Positions 43,419 through 53,062 of a stretch of DNA of 64,000 bases are shown in pieces. This DNA comes from SPDF01 sp963699825. GTDB taxonomy: Bacteria; Gemmatimonadota; Gemmatimonadetes; Gemmatimonadales; GWC2-71-9. A program made the translations under genes and the position numbers. Each line of letters begins with the position of its first letter. Position 1 is the first letter of the stretch. Where the stretch lies: NCBI GenBank assembly GCA_963699825.1, contig CAVOVI010000010.1:186001-250000 (forward strand). Reading direction: 5' to 3'. Under the pieces are notes generated by a model. The model was not told the DNA's origin. It was given only the letters and a program-made list of their open reading frames with translations, and did no database searches.

Positions 43419-44676
43419 GTGACGACTGTCCGTCTCGACGACGGGCTGTTCCAGACGAGCGCACCCAACGGCTGCGTGCTCCTCACGGAGACGCTGCCGG
43501 GGGTGCGCTCGGCCGCATTGGGGATCTGGGTCCGCTCCGCGAGCGCCCACGAGCCCCGGCCGAAGATGGGCGTCTCCCACCTGCTCGAGCACATGGTGTT
43601 CAAGGGAACCGAGCGCCGCACCGCGCGGCAGATCGCCCTGGAGCTCGAGGTGCGGGGCGGCAGCCTCGACGCCTACACCAGCCGCGACCACACCAGCTAC
43701 CAGGCGCATGTGCTCGACACCGACCTCCCCCTGGCCGCCGACGTCCTGACCGACCTCGTTCGCCGCCCGCTGCTCCGCGAGCAGGACCTGGTGCTGGAGC
43801 GCAACGTGGTCCTCGAGGAGATCAACGGCGTCGAGGACACCCCCGACGATCTCGTGTTCGAGCTGCACTCCGAGACCCTCTGGCCCGAGCACCCCTACGG
43901 CTACTCCATTCTGGGCAGCGCCGAGACGGTCGGGGCGCTCTCTGCCGACGATCTCCAGGCCTCGCACCGGAACGGATACTTCCGCGGCAACTGCGTCATC
44001 GCGGCGGCCGGGAACGTGAACCACGAGCAGTTGCTGGAGGCGCTGGCGGGGGAGGGGTGGTTCGACGGGCCGGAGCTCGAGGCGCCGCTCCCGCCCGCGG
44101 CCCCGGGTCAGCCGGCGCGGGGAGCGGTCCGGACCGAAGCCCGGGACACCACGCAGGCGCATATCGTCTTCGGCACCGATACGTTCCCGTACGCCGACAG
44201 CCGCCGGTACGCCATGGGGATGCTGATCAACGCCTTTGGCGGCGGGATGTCGAGCCGTCTCTTCCAGCGGATCCGGGAGGAGCTCGGACTGGCGTACGCG
44301 ATCTACGCGTACCACCAGTTCTACCGGTCGGCCGGGCAGTCAGGCGTGTACATCGGGACCAAGCCGGAGACCGCCGATCAGGCCATCGAGGCGATTCTCG
44401 GTGAATACCGGCTGATGGCGTCCGAGGGGCTCTCGGCGAACGAAATCGAGGACGCGCGGCGCCAGCTGAAGGGTCAGGTCATGCTGGGACTCGAGAGCCC
44501 GCAGAGCCGGATGAACCGGCTTGCGAGCCTCACCCTGCAGGGGGAGCCGTACCGCCCGCTGGACGAGGTGCTCGAGGAGATCGACGCGGTCATCGACGGA
44601 GACACTGGCCGCGGTGGCGGCGGAATACTTCGCGCCGGAGCGGCAGACGATCGTGCAGGTTGGGGCCGAAGGCTGA
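43419..44676 (+). CDS. M16-family (insulinase-like) zinc peptidase, one frameshift near the end
   Basis: A processing-peptidase-like protein. The inverted zinc motif HLLEH (about residue 54) with surrounding VSHLLEHMVFKGTERR is clear, with the distal Glu region NVVLEEINGVEDTPDDLV. The second half has the FGGGMSSRLFQRIREELGLAYAIYAY pattern of the inactive lobe. An extra G near nt 44601 changes the frame; removed, the protein reads ETLAAVAAEYFAPERQTIVQVGAEG and stops at 44674-44676, about 418 residues. GTG start, five bases after pnp, where M16 genes often sit. It probably acts in the cytoplasm or periplasm; no signal peptide is visible. Confidence 0.92.
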
Positions 44677-44740
44677 ATGTACAGGCGCGCCGCGGACGCG
44701 CCTTGATCAGCAACCACCGACTTACCAAAAGGGTCTGGCC

Positions 44741-45857
44741 ATGATCATCGGCGTACCGAAGGAAATCAAGACCAACGAGAACCGTATCGCGCTCGTTCCC
44801 GCCGGCGCCGAGGCGCTGGTCGGGGCAGGGCACACCGTCTACGTCGAGGCGGGGGCCGGCCTGGGAAGCGGTTTCCCTGATGAGGCGTATACCGCCGTCG
44901 GTGCCAAGATGCTGCCCACCGCGGACGACGTCTGGGCCAAGGCCGACATGATCATGAAGGTCAAGGAGCCGATCGCCGTCGAGTGGCCCCGGATGCGGAA
45001 GGGCCAGGTGATCTACACCTACTTCCACTTCGCCGCGGCCGAGGAGCTGACCAAGGCGGTCATCAAGTCGGGCGCGGTGGCGGTGGCGTACGAGACGGTG
45101 CAGCTCCCCAACGGCGAGCTGCCCCTGCTGACGCCGATGTCCGAGGTCGCGGGCCGGATGGCGGTGCAGGAGGGCGCCAAGTACCTCGAGAAGGTGTTCG
45201 GCGGCCGCGGGATCCTGCTCGGCGGCGTGCCGGGCGTGGCGCCGGGCGAGGTGGTGATCATCGGCGGTGGGGTCGTCGGCATCGACGCCGCCAAGATGGC
45301 GGCCGGCCTCGGCGCCCACGTCACGATTCTCGACGTGTCGCTCGACCGGCTCCGGTACCTCGACGACGTCCTGCCGGCCAACGTCGACACCTGCTACTCC
45401 AACCGGCACAACATCCTCGACGCCATCCGCAAGGCGGACCTCGTGGTCGGGGCGGTCCTCCTGACCGGGGCCAAGGCGCCGCACCTGGTCAAGCGGGCGG
45501 ACCTGGCGCTCATGAAGCCGGGCTCCGTCATCGTCGACGTGGCGGTGGACCAGGGCGGCTGCGTCGAGACGATCAAGCCGACCACCCACGAGAACCCGAC
45601 CTACTTCGTGGATGGCATCCTGCACTACGCGGTGGCCAACATGCCGGGCGGGCGTGCCGCGCACCTCCACGCTGGCGCTGACCAACGCCACCCTCCCCTA
45701 CGGCCTCAAGCTGGCCAAGCACGGCTGGAAGGCGGCCTGCAAGGCCGACCGCTCGCTGATGCTCGGCCTGAACGTGGTGGAGGGGAAGGTGGTCTATCCG
45801 GGCGTCGCCGAGGCGTTCGGCCTGCCGCTGGTGGATGTCGAGACGGTCCTGAAGTGA
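44741..45857 (+). CDS. ald: Alanine dehydrogenase, one frameshift
   Basis: NAD-dependent enzyme for L-alanine and pyruvate. Motifs: MIIGVPKEIKTNENRIALVP at the start, GHTVYVEAGAGLGSGFPDE, YTYFHFAAAEELT with the active His, and the Rossmann GEVVIIGGGVVGIDAAKMAAGLGA. VDVAVDQGGCVET and HYAVANMPG are conserved. An extra G near nt 45651 (before VPRTSTLALTNATLPYG) breaks the frame; repaired length is about 371. It stands alone between the M16 peptidase and dut. Confidence 0.95.
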
Positions 45858-45896
45858 GCACCGGCTCCCGCCCGGTGACCCGTATCACATGATTCG

Positions 45897-46334
45897 ATGA
45901 CGAACATCCGTATCGTTCGTCTCCCGCACGGGGAGGGATTGCCCCTCCCCACGCGGGCCACCCCGGGTGCCGCCGGGTTCGACCTGGCCAGCGCCGAGGA
46001 GGGTGAGCTCGCGCCCATGGAGCGGCGGCTTTTTGCGACTGGTTTTGCGATTGCCATCCCCGAGGGGTTTGAGGTCCAGCTCCGCCCCCGCTCGGGGCTG
46101 GCGCTCCGCGATGGGCTGACGCTCCCCAATACCCCCGCCACCATCGACAGCGACTACCGGGGCGAGCTCAAGGTGGCACTGGTCAACCTGGGCGCCGCGC
46201 CGGTACGGGTGACCCGGGGCATGCGGATTGCTCAAATGCTGGTGTCCCGGGTGGAGCCCGCGACCTTCCAGGAGGTCGATTCCCTCCCCCCCACGGAGCG
46301 GGGGGATGGAGGATTCGGGAGCACCGGGCACTAG
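45897..46334 (+). CDS. dut: dUTP diphosphatase
   Basis: An intact 145-residue trimeric dUTPase that removes dUTP and supplies dUMP for thymidylate. The five family motifs are present in order, including AAGFDLASAEEGELAP, RPRSGLALRDGLTLPN with the conserved Ser-Gly, NTPATIDSDYRGELKVALVNLG, RIAQMLVSRV and the C-terminal RGDGGFGSTG phosphate-binding arm. Confidence 0.96.
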   Translation: MTNIRIVRLPHGEGLPLPTRATPGAAGFDLASAEEGELAPMERRLFATGFAIAIPEGFEVQLRPRSGLALRDGLTLPNTPATIDSDYRGELKVALVNLGAAPVRVTRGMRIAQMLVSRVEPATFQEVDSLPPTERGDGGFGSTGH

Positions 46335-46350
46335 CGTCTAACTCTCGGTC

Positions 46351-46378
46351 TTGTCCGGATTTACGGCATTCGTTAGCT
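46351..46378 (+). promoter_or_regulatory. Weak candidate promoter before mreB
   Basis: TTGTCC (46351-46356) and TTAGCT (46373-46378) with a 16-base spacer lie in the 91-base gap before mreB, which is AT-richer than its flanks. A run of nine C follows at about 46390. Only position and partial consensus support it. Confidence 0.3.
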
Positions 46379-46425
46379 TTGGTTCCGACGCCCCCCCCAA
46401 CTGAATCCGAGAGATTGCCCACAGG

Positions 46426-47463
46426 ATGAAGCTGCCCTCCTTTCGCTTGAGTTCGCTTATCCCCGCCAACGAAATCGCGGTGGATCTGGGCACGGCGAAT
46501 ACGCTGATCTACGTGAAGGGCGAAGGCATCGTGCTCAACGAGCCTTCCGTCGTCGCGCTCGAAAAGGCCACGGGCAAGATCAAGGGCATCGGGCTCGAGG
46601 CGAAGCGGATGCTCGGGCGCACGCCTGACGGCATTCTCGCGGTGCGACCGCTGAAGGACGGCGTCATCGCCGACTTCGACGTCACCGAAAAGATGCTTCG
46701 GTATTTCCTCAAGACCATCATCGACAAGCACGTCTTCCGCGTGAAGCCGAAGGTCATCGTCTGCGTGCCGAGCGGCATCACCGAGGTGGAGCGGCGCGCG
46801 GTGCGCGACTCCGCGGAGACCGCGGGCGCCAAGGAAGTGTGGATGGTCGCCGAACCGATGGCGGCCGCGATCGGCGTGGGGCTTCCGGTGGAAACGCCCA
46901 CCGGCAACATGGTGATCGACATTGGCGGCGGGACGACGGAAATCGCGGTCATCGCGTTGTCCGGCATCGTGTCCGACACGTCGATCCGGACCGGCGGCGA
47001 TGAGCTGGACATGGCCATCGTGCAGTTCATGCGCAAGAACTACAACCTGCTCGTCGGCGAACCGACGGCGGAAGCGATCAAGATCAAGATCGGGTCGGCG
47101 GCCCCCGTTGGCGAAGAGCGCGAGATGGAGGTCAAGGGGCGGGACCTGGTGTCCGGCATCCCGAAGACGGTGCGCGTGCACTCGTCCGAAATCCGTGAGG
47201 CGATCCAGGAGCCCATCCAGCAGATCGTGGACGCGGTGCGCCGCGCGCTGGAGATCACGCCCCCGGAGCTCGCCAGCGACATCGTGGACCGCGGCATCAT
47301 CATGACCGGTGGTGGCGCACTCATCCGGGGGCTCGACGTCCTGCTCGCGCAGGAGACGGGGCTCCCGATTCACGTGGACGAAGATCCGCTCACCTGCGTC
47401 GTCCGCGGCACTGGCCGCATCCTCGACGACATGCTGAAGTACCAAAGCGTTCTTTCCAAGTAG
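46426..47463 (+). CDS. mreB: Rod shape-determining protein MreB
   Basis: An intact 345-residue bacterial actin that guides lateral wall synthesis. Nucleotide-binding motifs are visible: EIAVDLGTANTLIYVKGEGIVLNEPS (phosphate 1), VIDIGGGTTEIAVI (phosphate 2) and IIMTGGGALIRGLD (adenosine). It heads the cluster mreB-mreC-mreD-mrdA-rodA, with mreC starting two bases after its stop. Confidence 0.97.
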   Translation: MKLPSFRLSSLIPANEIAVDLGTANTLIYVKGEGIVLNEPSVVALEKATGKIKGIGLEAKRMLGRTPDGILAVRPLKDGVIADFDVTEKMLRYFLKTIIDKHVFRVKPKVIVCVPSGITEVERRAVRDSAETAGAKEVWMVAEPMAAAIGVGLPVETPTGNMVIDIGGGTTEIAVIALSGIVSDTSIRTGGDELDMAIVQFMRKNYNLLVGEPTAEAIKIKIGSAAPVGEEREMEVKGRDLVSGIPKTVRVHSSEIREAIQEPIQQIVDAVRRALEITPPELASDIVDRGIIMTGGGALIRGLDVLLAQETGLPIHVDEDPLTCVVRGTGRILDDMLKYQSVLSK

Positions 47464-47464
47464 C

Positions 47465-48304
47465 ATGCTCGCGCCGGATCGCACGTTCGCCCGTCGCGAC
47501 ACCGCCCTCTTCATTCTCTGCCTCATCCTGTCGGTGGGCGCCCTGTTCGCGCCGGAGAGCTGGCAGTACGCCATCGCCTCCAGCGCGCGGAGCACCGCCC
47601 TCGCGCCCCTGATCGCCCTGCAGCGCCGTGCCGAGGCGTCCCGCACCAGCCTGGCGCGATTCGAACTCCTCACCGCGCAGCGCGACTCGGCCACCGTGGC
47701 CGCCCAGTCCCTCCCCGTTCTCCTCGACGAGAACAACCAGCTGCGCGCGCTGCTCGGGCTGACACGGCGCCTTCCGCGCACGGTGATCCCCGCGGAAGTC
47801 CTGCACCAGGCGCTGCCGACCGACGGACGGACCCTCCTGCTGGGGGCCGGGCAGCAGTCGGGCATCGCGCCGTTCCAGGCGGTGGTCGCCCCGGAGGGCC
47901 TCCTCGGCGTTGTGCTGACGGCGGGAGCCACGACATCCATCGTGATGACCTGGGCGCACCCCGACTTTCGCGCCAGTGCCGTGACGCTCGACGGTTCGGT
48001 GACGGGGATCATCGGGGTCACGGCGGACGCCTCCGTGCGGGAGCCGATGCTTGAATTGCGTGGTGTTCCCTATCGGGACTCGGTCGCGGTGGGCACGGAG
48101 GTCATCACCTCCGGGCTCGGCGGGGTCTATCCTCGCGGGCTGCCGATCGGAACGGTCGTGGGGGTGGCTCGGCAGTCGGAAGGGTGGGAGCGGATCTACC
48201 TCGTCCGTCCGGCAGCGGCGCCGGCGCGTGTGAGTCACGCGCTGGTCCTCCCTGTGACGACCCCGTGGGTCTCGCCGACGCCGGTGGAGGACTCGATACC
48301 ATGA
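47465..48304 (+). CDS. mreC: Rod shape-determining protein MreC
   Basis: An intact 279-residue membrane protein: one N-terminal helix (about 15-33, LFILCLILSVGALF), a coiled coil (about 55-95) with QSLPVLLDENNQLRALLGL, and a beta-rich periplasmic domain with LLLGAGQQSGIAPFQAVVAPEGLLGVV and GLGGVYPRGLPIGTVVGV. MreC links MreB to PBP2/RodA. The stop overlaps mreD. Confidence 0.95.
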   Translation: MLAPDRTFARRDTALFILCLILSVGALFAPESWQYAIASSARSTALAPLIALQRRAEASRTSLARFELLTAQRDSATVAAQSLPVLLDENNQLRALLGLTRRLPRTVIPAEVLHQALPTDGRTLLLGAGQQSGIAPFQAVVAPEGLLGVVLTAGATTSIVMTWAHPDFRASAVTLDGSVTGIIGVTADASVREPMLELRGVPYRDSVAVGTEVITSGLGGVYPRGLPIGTVVGVARQSEGWERIYLVRPAAAPARVSHALVLPVTTPWVSPTPVEDSIP

Positions 48305-48798
48305 GCGCCGGCCGCGCCAGCCGCTTCCGCTTCAGCCTGGTGATGCTCCTGCTCGTGGGGCTCCAGTTCTATGTGCGCCCCCGAATCGGGAATCCGCACA
48401 TCGCCCCGGACTTCCTGATGCTCGGGCTGATGATCTTCGCCATCCGGAGCCGGCCCGGCGCCGCGGCCTTCGCCGGGTTCCTGATCGGCTTCGCCAGCGA
48501 TGCGCTGACTCCCGCGCGCTTCGGCGCCGCGATGCTGGCCAACACCCTCGTCGGCTACGCGGCGGCGTGGGGGCGTGCCGTGTTCTTCGCCGACAACCTG
48601 CTGGTCAACGCCGGGTTCATCGCCGCCGGCGTCTGGCTGCGCGACCTGCTGGTCCTGATGGCCAGCGGCACGGGCGGCCGGGAACTGGCGGTCCAGCTCG
48701 GGGTGTGGAGCCCGCTCATGGCGCTCAGCACCGCGGTGACCGGGATCGTCGTGCTGACCGTGTTCCGCGACTGGCTTGATATCCGGCTCGAGGAATGA
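48301..48798 (+). CDS. mreD: Rod shape-determining protein MreD
   Basis: A 165-residue integral membrane protein with about five helices and the MreD-like segments FRFSLVMLLLVGLQFYVRP, HIAPDFLMLGLMIFAI and GFLIGFASDALTPARFG. The ATG overlaps the mreC stop and the TGA overlaps the mrdA ATG by four bases. MreD sequences vary widely; the assignment rests on position and topology as much as on motifs. Confidence 0.9.
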   Translation: MSAGRASRFRFSLVMLLLVGLQFYVRPRIGNPHIAPDFLMLGLMIFAIRSRPGAAAFAGFLIGFASDALTPARFGAAMLANTLVGYAAAWGRAVFFADNLLVNAGFIAAGVWLRDLLVLMASGTGGRELAVQLGVWSPLMALSTAVTGIVVLTVFRDWLDIRLEE

Positions 48799-50687
48799 AC
48801 GAGTTTCACTCGTTCCGTCGCGCCGAGCGGGCGGCGATCGCGCGCTGGGGGTTCTTCGCGGCCTTTCTCGTCCTCACGGTTGCCTTCTTCCGCACCCAGG
48901 TCGTCCAGCATGAACGGTTTCGGCTGCGCGCCGAAAAGAACAGGCTGCGCATCGTCCCGTTGATGGCGCCGCGCGGCGTCATCTATGATCGCAATGGGCT
49001 GGTCATTGCGGACAACGTGCCCGGGTACGCGATCAAGCTTCTCGCGCCCTCCATCGACTCGCTTCGGGCCGTGCTCGCCCGGTTCACCGCCGTCGTTCCC
49101 CTCGACAGTTTCCAGATCAGCGGCGTGCTCTCGCGCTATCGTCAGGCGCCCTATCAGCCGGTCGTGGTCCTCGGGACCGGCAGCTTCGAAACGGTGTCGC
49201 GGCTCGAGGAACGACGGGCGATCCTGCCCGGGCTGGTGATCCAGTCGGAACCGCGTCGATTCTACCCGGACGGACAGGCCGTCGCGCATCTGGTCGGCTA
49301 TGTCGGTGAGGTCAGCCAGCGCGACCTGGACACCGATCGGTTCCCGGGGGCGCAACTGGGCACGGTGGTGGGACGGTCAGGACTGGAGCAGGAATATGAC
49401 GCGGAATTGCGTGGCCGGCCCGGAGTCCATTACGTCGAGGTGAATGCGCGGGGCCGGCTGGTACGCGAAGAGGATGTCGCTCCAACCCTGCCCGCGATTC
49501 CCGGCCAGGCACTCCAGACGACGATCGACCTCGAGTTGCAGCGATACATCGACAGCCTCTGGCAGGCGGACGCGTCCGGGGTGCGTGGCGCCATGGTCGC
49601 GCTCACGCCGACAGGCGAAGTGCTCGCGCTCTACAGCGCCCCGGGGTATGACCCCAACGAATTCGTCGGCGGCATTTCCACTACCGAATGGCGGCGCTTG
49701 AACGACGATCCCGCCATCCCGCTGCTGGACCGCGCCATCCAGACCCGCTACCCCCCGGCGTCGCCGTTCAAGCTGGCGACCGCGGCGATGGCGCTCAAGC
49801 GCGGCGTCGCGACCTTCACCACGCACATGCCGGAGCCCTGCCGTGGCGGCCTCCAGGTGGGCAACCGCTACTTCCGCTGCTGGAAACCCGAAGGGCATGG
49901 GAGCCTGGATCTTGAAGGGGCCATCGCCAAGAGCTGTGACGTGTACTTCTATCAGCTCGGTCTCCGGATCGGGCTCGACGCGATCCTGAGTGACGGCGTC
50001 CTGATGGGGTTCCGCGACAAGAGCGGCATCGACCTGGAAAACGAAATTGCCCCGATCTATCCCTCGAACGCCGCCTACTTTGACCGGAAGTACGGGCCGC
50101 GTGGCTGGAGCAAGTGGGGCGCGACGCTCAACTTCTCGATCGGGCAGGGGGAAAACACCCAGAGCGTTATCAACATGACCCGGTTCTACGCGGCGCTGGC
50201 GAGCGGAGGGGATGCGCCGACGCCCTATATCGTGCGGCCGCGGGCCGACGATGTGCGGAAGCTCGGGCTTTCCCCCGAACAGCTGGAAGGGCTGCGGATG
50301 GCGCTGATCGCGGTCGTGGAGCGGGGGACGGCGGCCGCGAGCCGCAGTGTCGACCTGCAGCTGGCAGGAAAGACGGGGACCGCGCAGAACTCCCACGGCG
50401 AAGATCACGGCTGGTATGTCGGGTTCGCTCCGGCCGACAAGCCGCAGATCATCGTCGGCAGCATCATGGAATTTGCCGAGCACGGCTCCAACGTGGCGCC
50501 GTACGTGAACAAGGTTCTTGCCCGGTACGTGCTGGGCAAGGGGATCACCGATGCGCCGCTGACGGTTGCGCTTCCCGCCGATTCCGCGCCGCGGGCAGTG
50601 CAGATCGTCCCCGATTCGGTCCGCCTGGTCGATCCGGTGGCCGACGATACCGTGATTCCTCCGCCGCCACGCCCCAGCGAGCCATGA
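48795..50687 (+). CDS. mrdA: Penicillin-binding protein 2 (peptidoglycan transpeptidase)
   Basis: An intact 630-residue class B PBP. One N-terminal membrane helix (about 14-33), then the PBP dimerisation domain with APRGVIYDRNGLVIADNVPGYAI and GRSGLEQEYDAELRGRPG, then the transpeptidase domain with the three active-site motifs: SPFK (SxxK, in YPPASPFKLATAAMAL), SCD (in IAKSCDVYFYQLG, the SxN/D position) and KTGTAQN. It crosslinks lateral wall peptidoglycan with RodA, encoded next. Confidence 0.96.
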   Translation: MNEFHSFRRAERAAIARWGFFAAFLVLTVAFFRTQVVQHERFRLRAEKNRLRIVPLMAPRGVIYDRNGLVIADNVPGYAIKLLAPSIDSLRAVLARFTAVVPLDSFQISGVLSRYRQAPYQPVVVLGTGSFETVSRLEERRAILPGLVIQSEPRRFYPDGQAVAHLVGYVGEVSQRDLDTDRFPGAQLGTVVGRSGLEQEYDAELRGRPGVHYVEVNARGRLVREEDVAPTLPAIPGQALQTTIDLELQRYIDSLWQADASGVRGAMVALTPTGEVLALYSAPGYDPNEFVGGISTTEWRRLNDDPAIPLLDRAIQTRYPPASPFKLATAAMALKRGVATFTTHMPEPCRGGLQVGNRYFRCWKPEGHGSLDLEGAIAKSCDVYFYQLGLRIGLDAILSDGVLMGFRDKSGIDLENEIAPIYPSNAAYFDRKYGPRGWSKWGATLNFSIGQGENTQSVINMTRFYAALASGGDAPTPYIVRPRADDVRKLGLSPEQLEGLRMALIAVVERGTAAASRSVDLQLAGKTGTAQNSHGEDHGWYVGFAPADKPQIIVGSIMEFAEHGSNVAPYVNKVLARYVLGKGITDAPLTVALPADSAPRAVQIVPDSVRLVDPVADDTVIPPPPRPSEP

Positions 50688-51925
50688 GATCACTCGGTCC
50701 CGACCGACCCCTCATCGGGGTGGCGTTTCTCCTCGCCGCCTATGGTCTGCTCATCCTGTACTCCGCCGGACAGACGGATGTCGTGACGCAGGCGCAGGGG
50801 GTGTGGATCCGGCAGTTCGTCTGGCTGGGGATCGGCATCGTGGCGGCGGCCATCACCTTTCGATTCTCGTTCCGGCTGTTGGAGTGGCTGGCACCGGCAG
50901 CCTACGGTCTGGCCATCGTGCTCCTCCTCGTGACGCTCGTGGTCGGGACGGGGCAGGGCACCGCCGCCGGAACCAAGAGCTGGCTGTCCATCGGCGGGCA
51001 CCAGGTCGGCCAGCCGGCGGAACTCGCCAAGCTGGCGGTCATCCTGATGCTCGCCCGCTATCTCTCGGGCCTTCGAGATGCTCCGCGGAACCTGCGCGAG
51101 CTGGTCGCCCCCTGCCTGATCGCCGGGGTCCCCTTCCTGCTGGTGCTGAAGCAACCCGACCTCGGCAGCGCCATTGTCTTTGTCGGCATCCTCTTCCTGA
51201 TGCTCTTCTGGTCGGGGGTGAAACCGTCGCTCCTCTTCATGCTCGCCAGCCCGGGGCTGAGCCTGCTGCTCGCGTTCAATACGTGGACGTGGGGCGTCTG
51301 GATGATCGTGCTGGCGCTGTTGCTCTTCGCCTGGCGGCCCTACGCGGCAGAGGCGGTCTTCCTCTACGTCGTCAACTCGATCATGGGTGCGGTGGCAATT
51401 CCCCTCTGGCAGCGGCTGGCGCCGTACCAGCAGAATCGGCTCCTCACCTTCCTCAATCCGGAGATTGACCCCAGGGCCGCCGGCTACCACGCCATCCAGT
51501 CGCGGGTGGCCATCGGATCCGGTGGATGGTTCGGCAACGGATTCACCCTCGGGCCCCAAAAGCGGCTGGCCTTCCTCCCGGCGCAGCACACCGATTTCAT
51601 CTTTTCGGTCGTCGGGGAGGAACTGGGCTTCCTCGGCGTGGTCGCCGCCCTGGTGCTCTTCCTGGTGCTCTTCCTGATCATCCTGAGGATCGCCAGGCGG
51701 GCCACGGAGCCCTTCGCGAGCCTGGTGGTGTTCGGCGTCCTGGCCCTGTTCCTGACCCACGTCTTCGAGAATGTCGGGATGACCGTCAACCTCATGCCGA
51801 TCACGGGCATCCCGTTGCCGTTCTTCTCCTACGGAGGGTCGTTCTTCGTGATCTGCAGTGTGTCGATCGGACTGGCCCTGCGGGCCGCCTGGGACGCCCG
51901 GCTCTCGGGCTATGCTGATACGTAG
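50684..51925 (+). CDS. rodA: Rod shape-determining SEDS glycosyltransferase RodA
   Basis: An intact 413-residue SEDS protein with about ten membrane helices that polymerises lipid II. Signatures: GTKSWLSIGGHQVGQPAELAKLAVILMLARYL, LLVLKQPDLGSAIVFVGI, LPAQHTDFIFSVVGEELGFLG and GMTVNLMPITGIPLPFFSYGGS. The start overlaps the mrdA stop by four bases. It closes the shape cluster. Confidence 0.96.
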   Translation: MRSLGPDRPLIGVAFLLAAYGLLILYSAGQTDVVTQAQGVWIRQFVWLGIGIVAAAITFRFSFRLLEWLAPAAYGLAIVLLLVTLVVGTGQGTAAGTKSWLSIGGHQVGQPAELAKLAVILMLARYLSGLRDAPRNLRELVAPCLIAGVPFLLVLKQPDLGSAIVFVGILFLMLFWSGVKPSLLFMLASPGLSLLLAFNTWTWGVWMIVLALLLFAWRPYAAEAVFLYVVNSIMGAVAIPLWQRLAPYQQNRLLTFLNPEIDPRAAGYHAIQSRVAIGSGGWFGNGFTLGPQKRLAFLPAQHTDFIFSVVGEELGFLGVVAALVLFLVLFLIILRIARRATEPFASLVVFGVLALFLTHVFENVGMTVNLMPITGIPLPFFSYGGSFFVICSVSIGLALRAAWDARLSGYADT

Positions 51926-52039
51926 CAACGGTTTAGGTCTTGTGGTCTGGCGCTGAACGCCCCAATCACACAGATTCATAGCTTCAATGCCCAACCCCTT
52001 CTCCCCCCCCGGAGCCTCCTCAACCCCACTAGGGGTGTA

Positions 52040-52906
52040 ATGGCCTGGTTCAAGAAAGAGCGAAAGCCCCGGACCCCGGTCCGCGAGCGTCGCGAAGTGC
52101 CCGCCGATGCCTGGGAGAAGTGTGACGAATGCGGTCACATGGACATCCGGGACAAGTTCGAGCGTGCCCTGAACGTCTGCCCCGAGTGCGGCAAGCACCG
52201 TCGGGTCAGCGCCGAGGAGTACATCGAGCTGCTGACCGATGAGGGGTCGTGGCGCGAGCTGTGGGGCAACCTCCGCTCGGAGGATCCGCTCCTGTTCGAG
52301 TCGTATCCCGAGCGGCTCACGAAGGCCATCGAAAAGGCCGGGCCGTCGGACGCCATCTACACCGGCATCGGGCAGCTGGACGGACTCGCCTACTACCTGG
52401 GGGTCATGAACTTCGCGTTCATGGGCGGCTCGATGGGGTCGGTGGTCGGGGAGAAGATCGCCCGACTGGCGCGCCGTGCCCTGCGGAAGAAGCGGCCGCT
52501 GGTGCTGGTCTGCGCCTCGGGCGGGGCCCGGATGCAGGAAGGGGTGTACTCCCTGATGCAGATGGCCAAGACCAGCGCGGCGCTGGCGCAGCTCGGCCTC
52601 CACGGCATTCCCTTCATCACGATCCTGACCGACCCGACGACGGGCGGCGTCTCTGCCTCCTACGCCATGCAGGGAGATGTGATCCTCGCCGAGCCGGGGG
52701 CGTTGATCGGGTTTGCCGGCCAACGGGTCATCAAGCAGACGATCGGTCAGGACCTGCCGGAGGGGTTCCAGACGGCGGAGTTCCTGCTGGATCACGGCCA
52801 GGTGGATGACGTGGTGCCCCGCGGTTCCCTGCGAGATACGACGGCCCGGCTGCTCCGGCACATGCAGGGCGCGCGGGCGCGGTACGAGGCCGCCGACGCC
52901 GTCTGA
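52040..52906 (+). CDS. accD: Acetyl-CoA carboxylase carboxyltransferase beta subunit
   Basis: An intact 288-residue subunit of the first step of fatty-acid synthesis. The N-terminal four-cysteine zinc finger (CDECGHMDIRDKFERALNVCPEC, residues about 28-50; motif shown as CDEC and CPEC) is followed by the crotonase-like core with YYLGVMNFAFMGGSMGSVVGEKIARL, SGGARMQEGVYSLMQMAKT and DPTTGGVSASYAM. It is followed by folC, a common pairing. The separate pccB-type carboxyltransferase at 26.6 kb shows that the cell has two carboxylase systems. Confidence 0.96.
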   Translation: MAWFKKERKPRTPVRERREVPADAWEKCDECGHMDIRDKFERALNVCPECGKHRRVSAEEYIELLTDEGSWRELWGNLRSEDPLLFESYPERLTKAIEKAGPSDAIYTGIGQLDGLAYYLGVMNFAFMGGSMGSVVGEKIARLARRALRKKRPLVLVCASGGARMQEGVYSLMQMAKTSAALAQLGLHGIPFITILTDPTTGGVSASYAMQGDVILAEPGALIGFAGQRVIKQTIGQDLPEGFQTAEFLLDHGQVDDVVPRGSLRDTTARLLRHMQGARARYEAADAV

Positions 52907-52937
52907 GCGATCCCCAATGCACGGCGTCCACGCATAC

Positions 52938-53052
52938 CACGAAAACACGAAAACACGAAAACACGAAAACACGATGTGCGCTGCTAGAGCGCAGCGATCG
53001 GGTGAAATCAAGGGGAGTTCTTTCGTGCTTTCGTCACTTCGTGCTTTCGTGA
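52938..53052. repeat. Tandem CACGAAAA repeat with facing inverted TTTCGTG copies
   Basis: Four head-to-tail copies of CACGAAAA (52938-52969) plus a partial fifth are followed, 50 bases later, by related units on the other strand, TTTCGTG in 53019-53052 (four copies with small changes). A small hairpin, TGCGCT-GCTAG-AGCGCA, lies between. The whole could fold as a long imperfect cruciform in the accD-folC gap and is much richer in A/T than the flanks. Confidence 0.8.
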
Positions 53053-53062
53053 CTCGTCCGCT

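Noticed and set aside
52938..52975. Possible CRISPR array
   Set aside because: The units are eight bases with no spacers; it is a simple tandem repeat.
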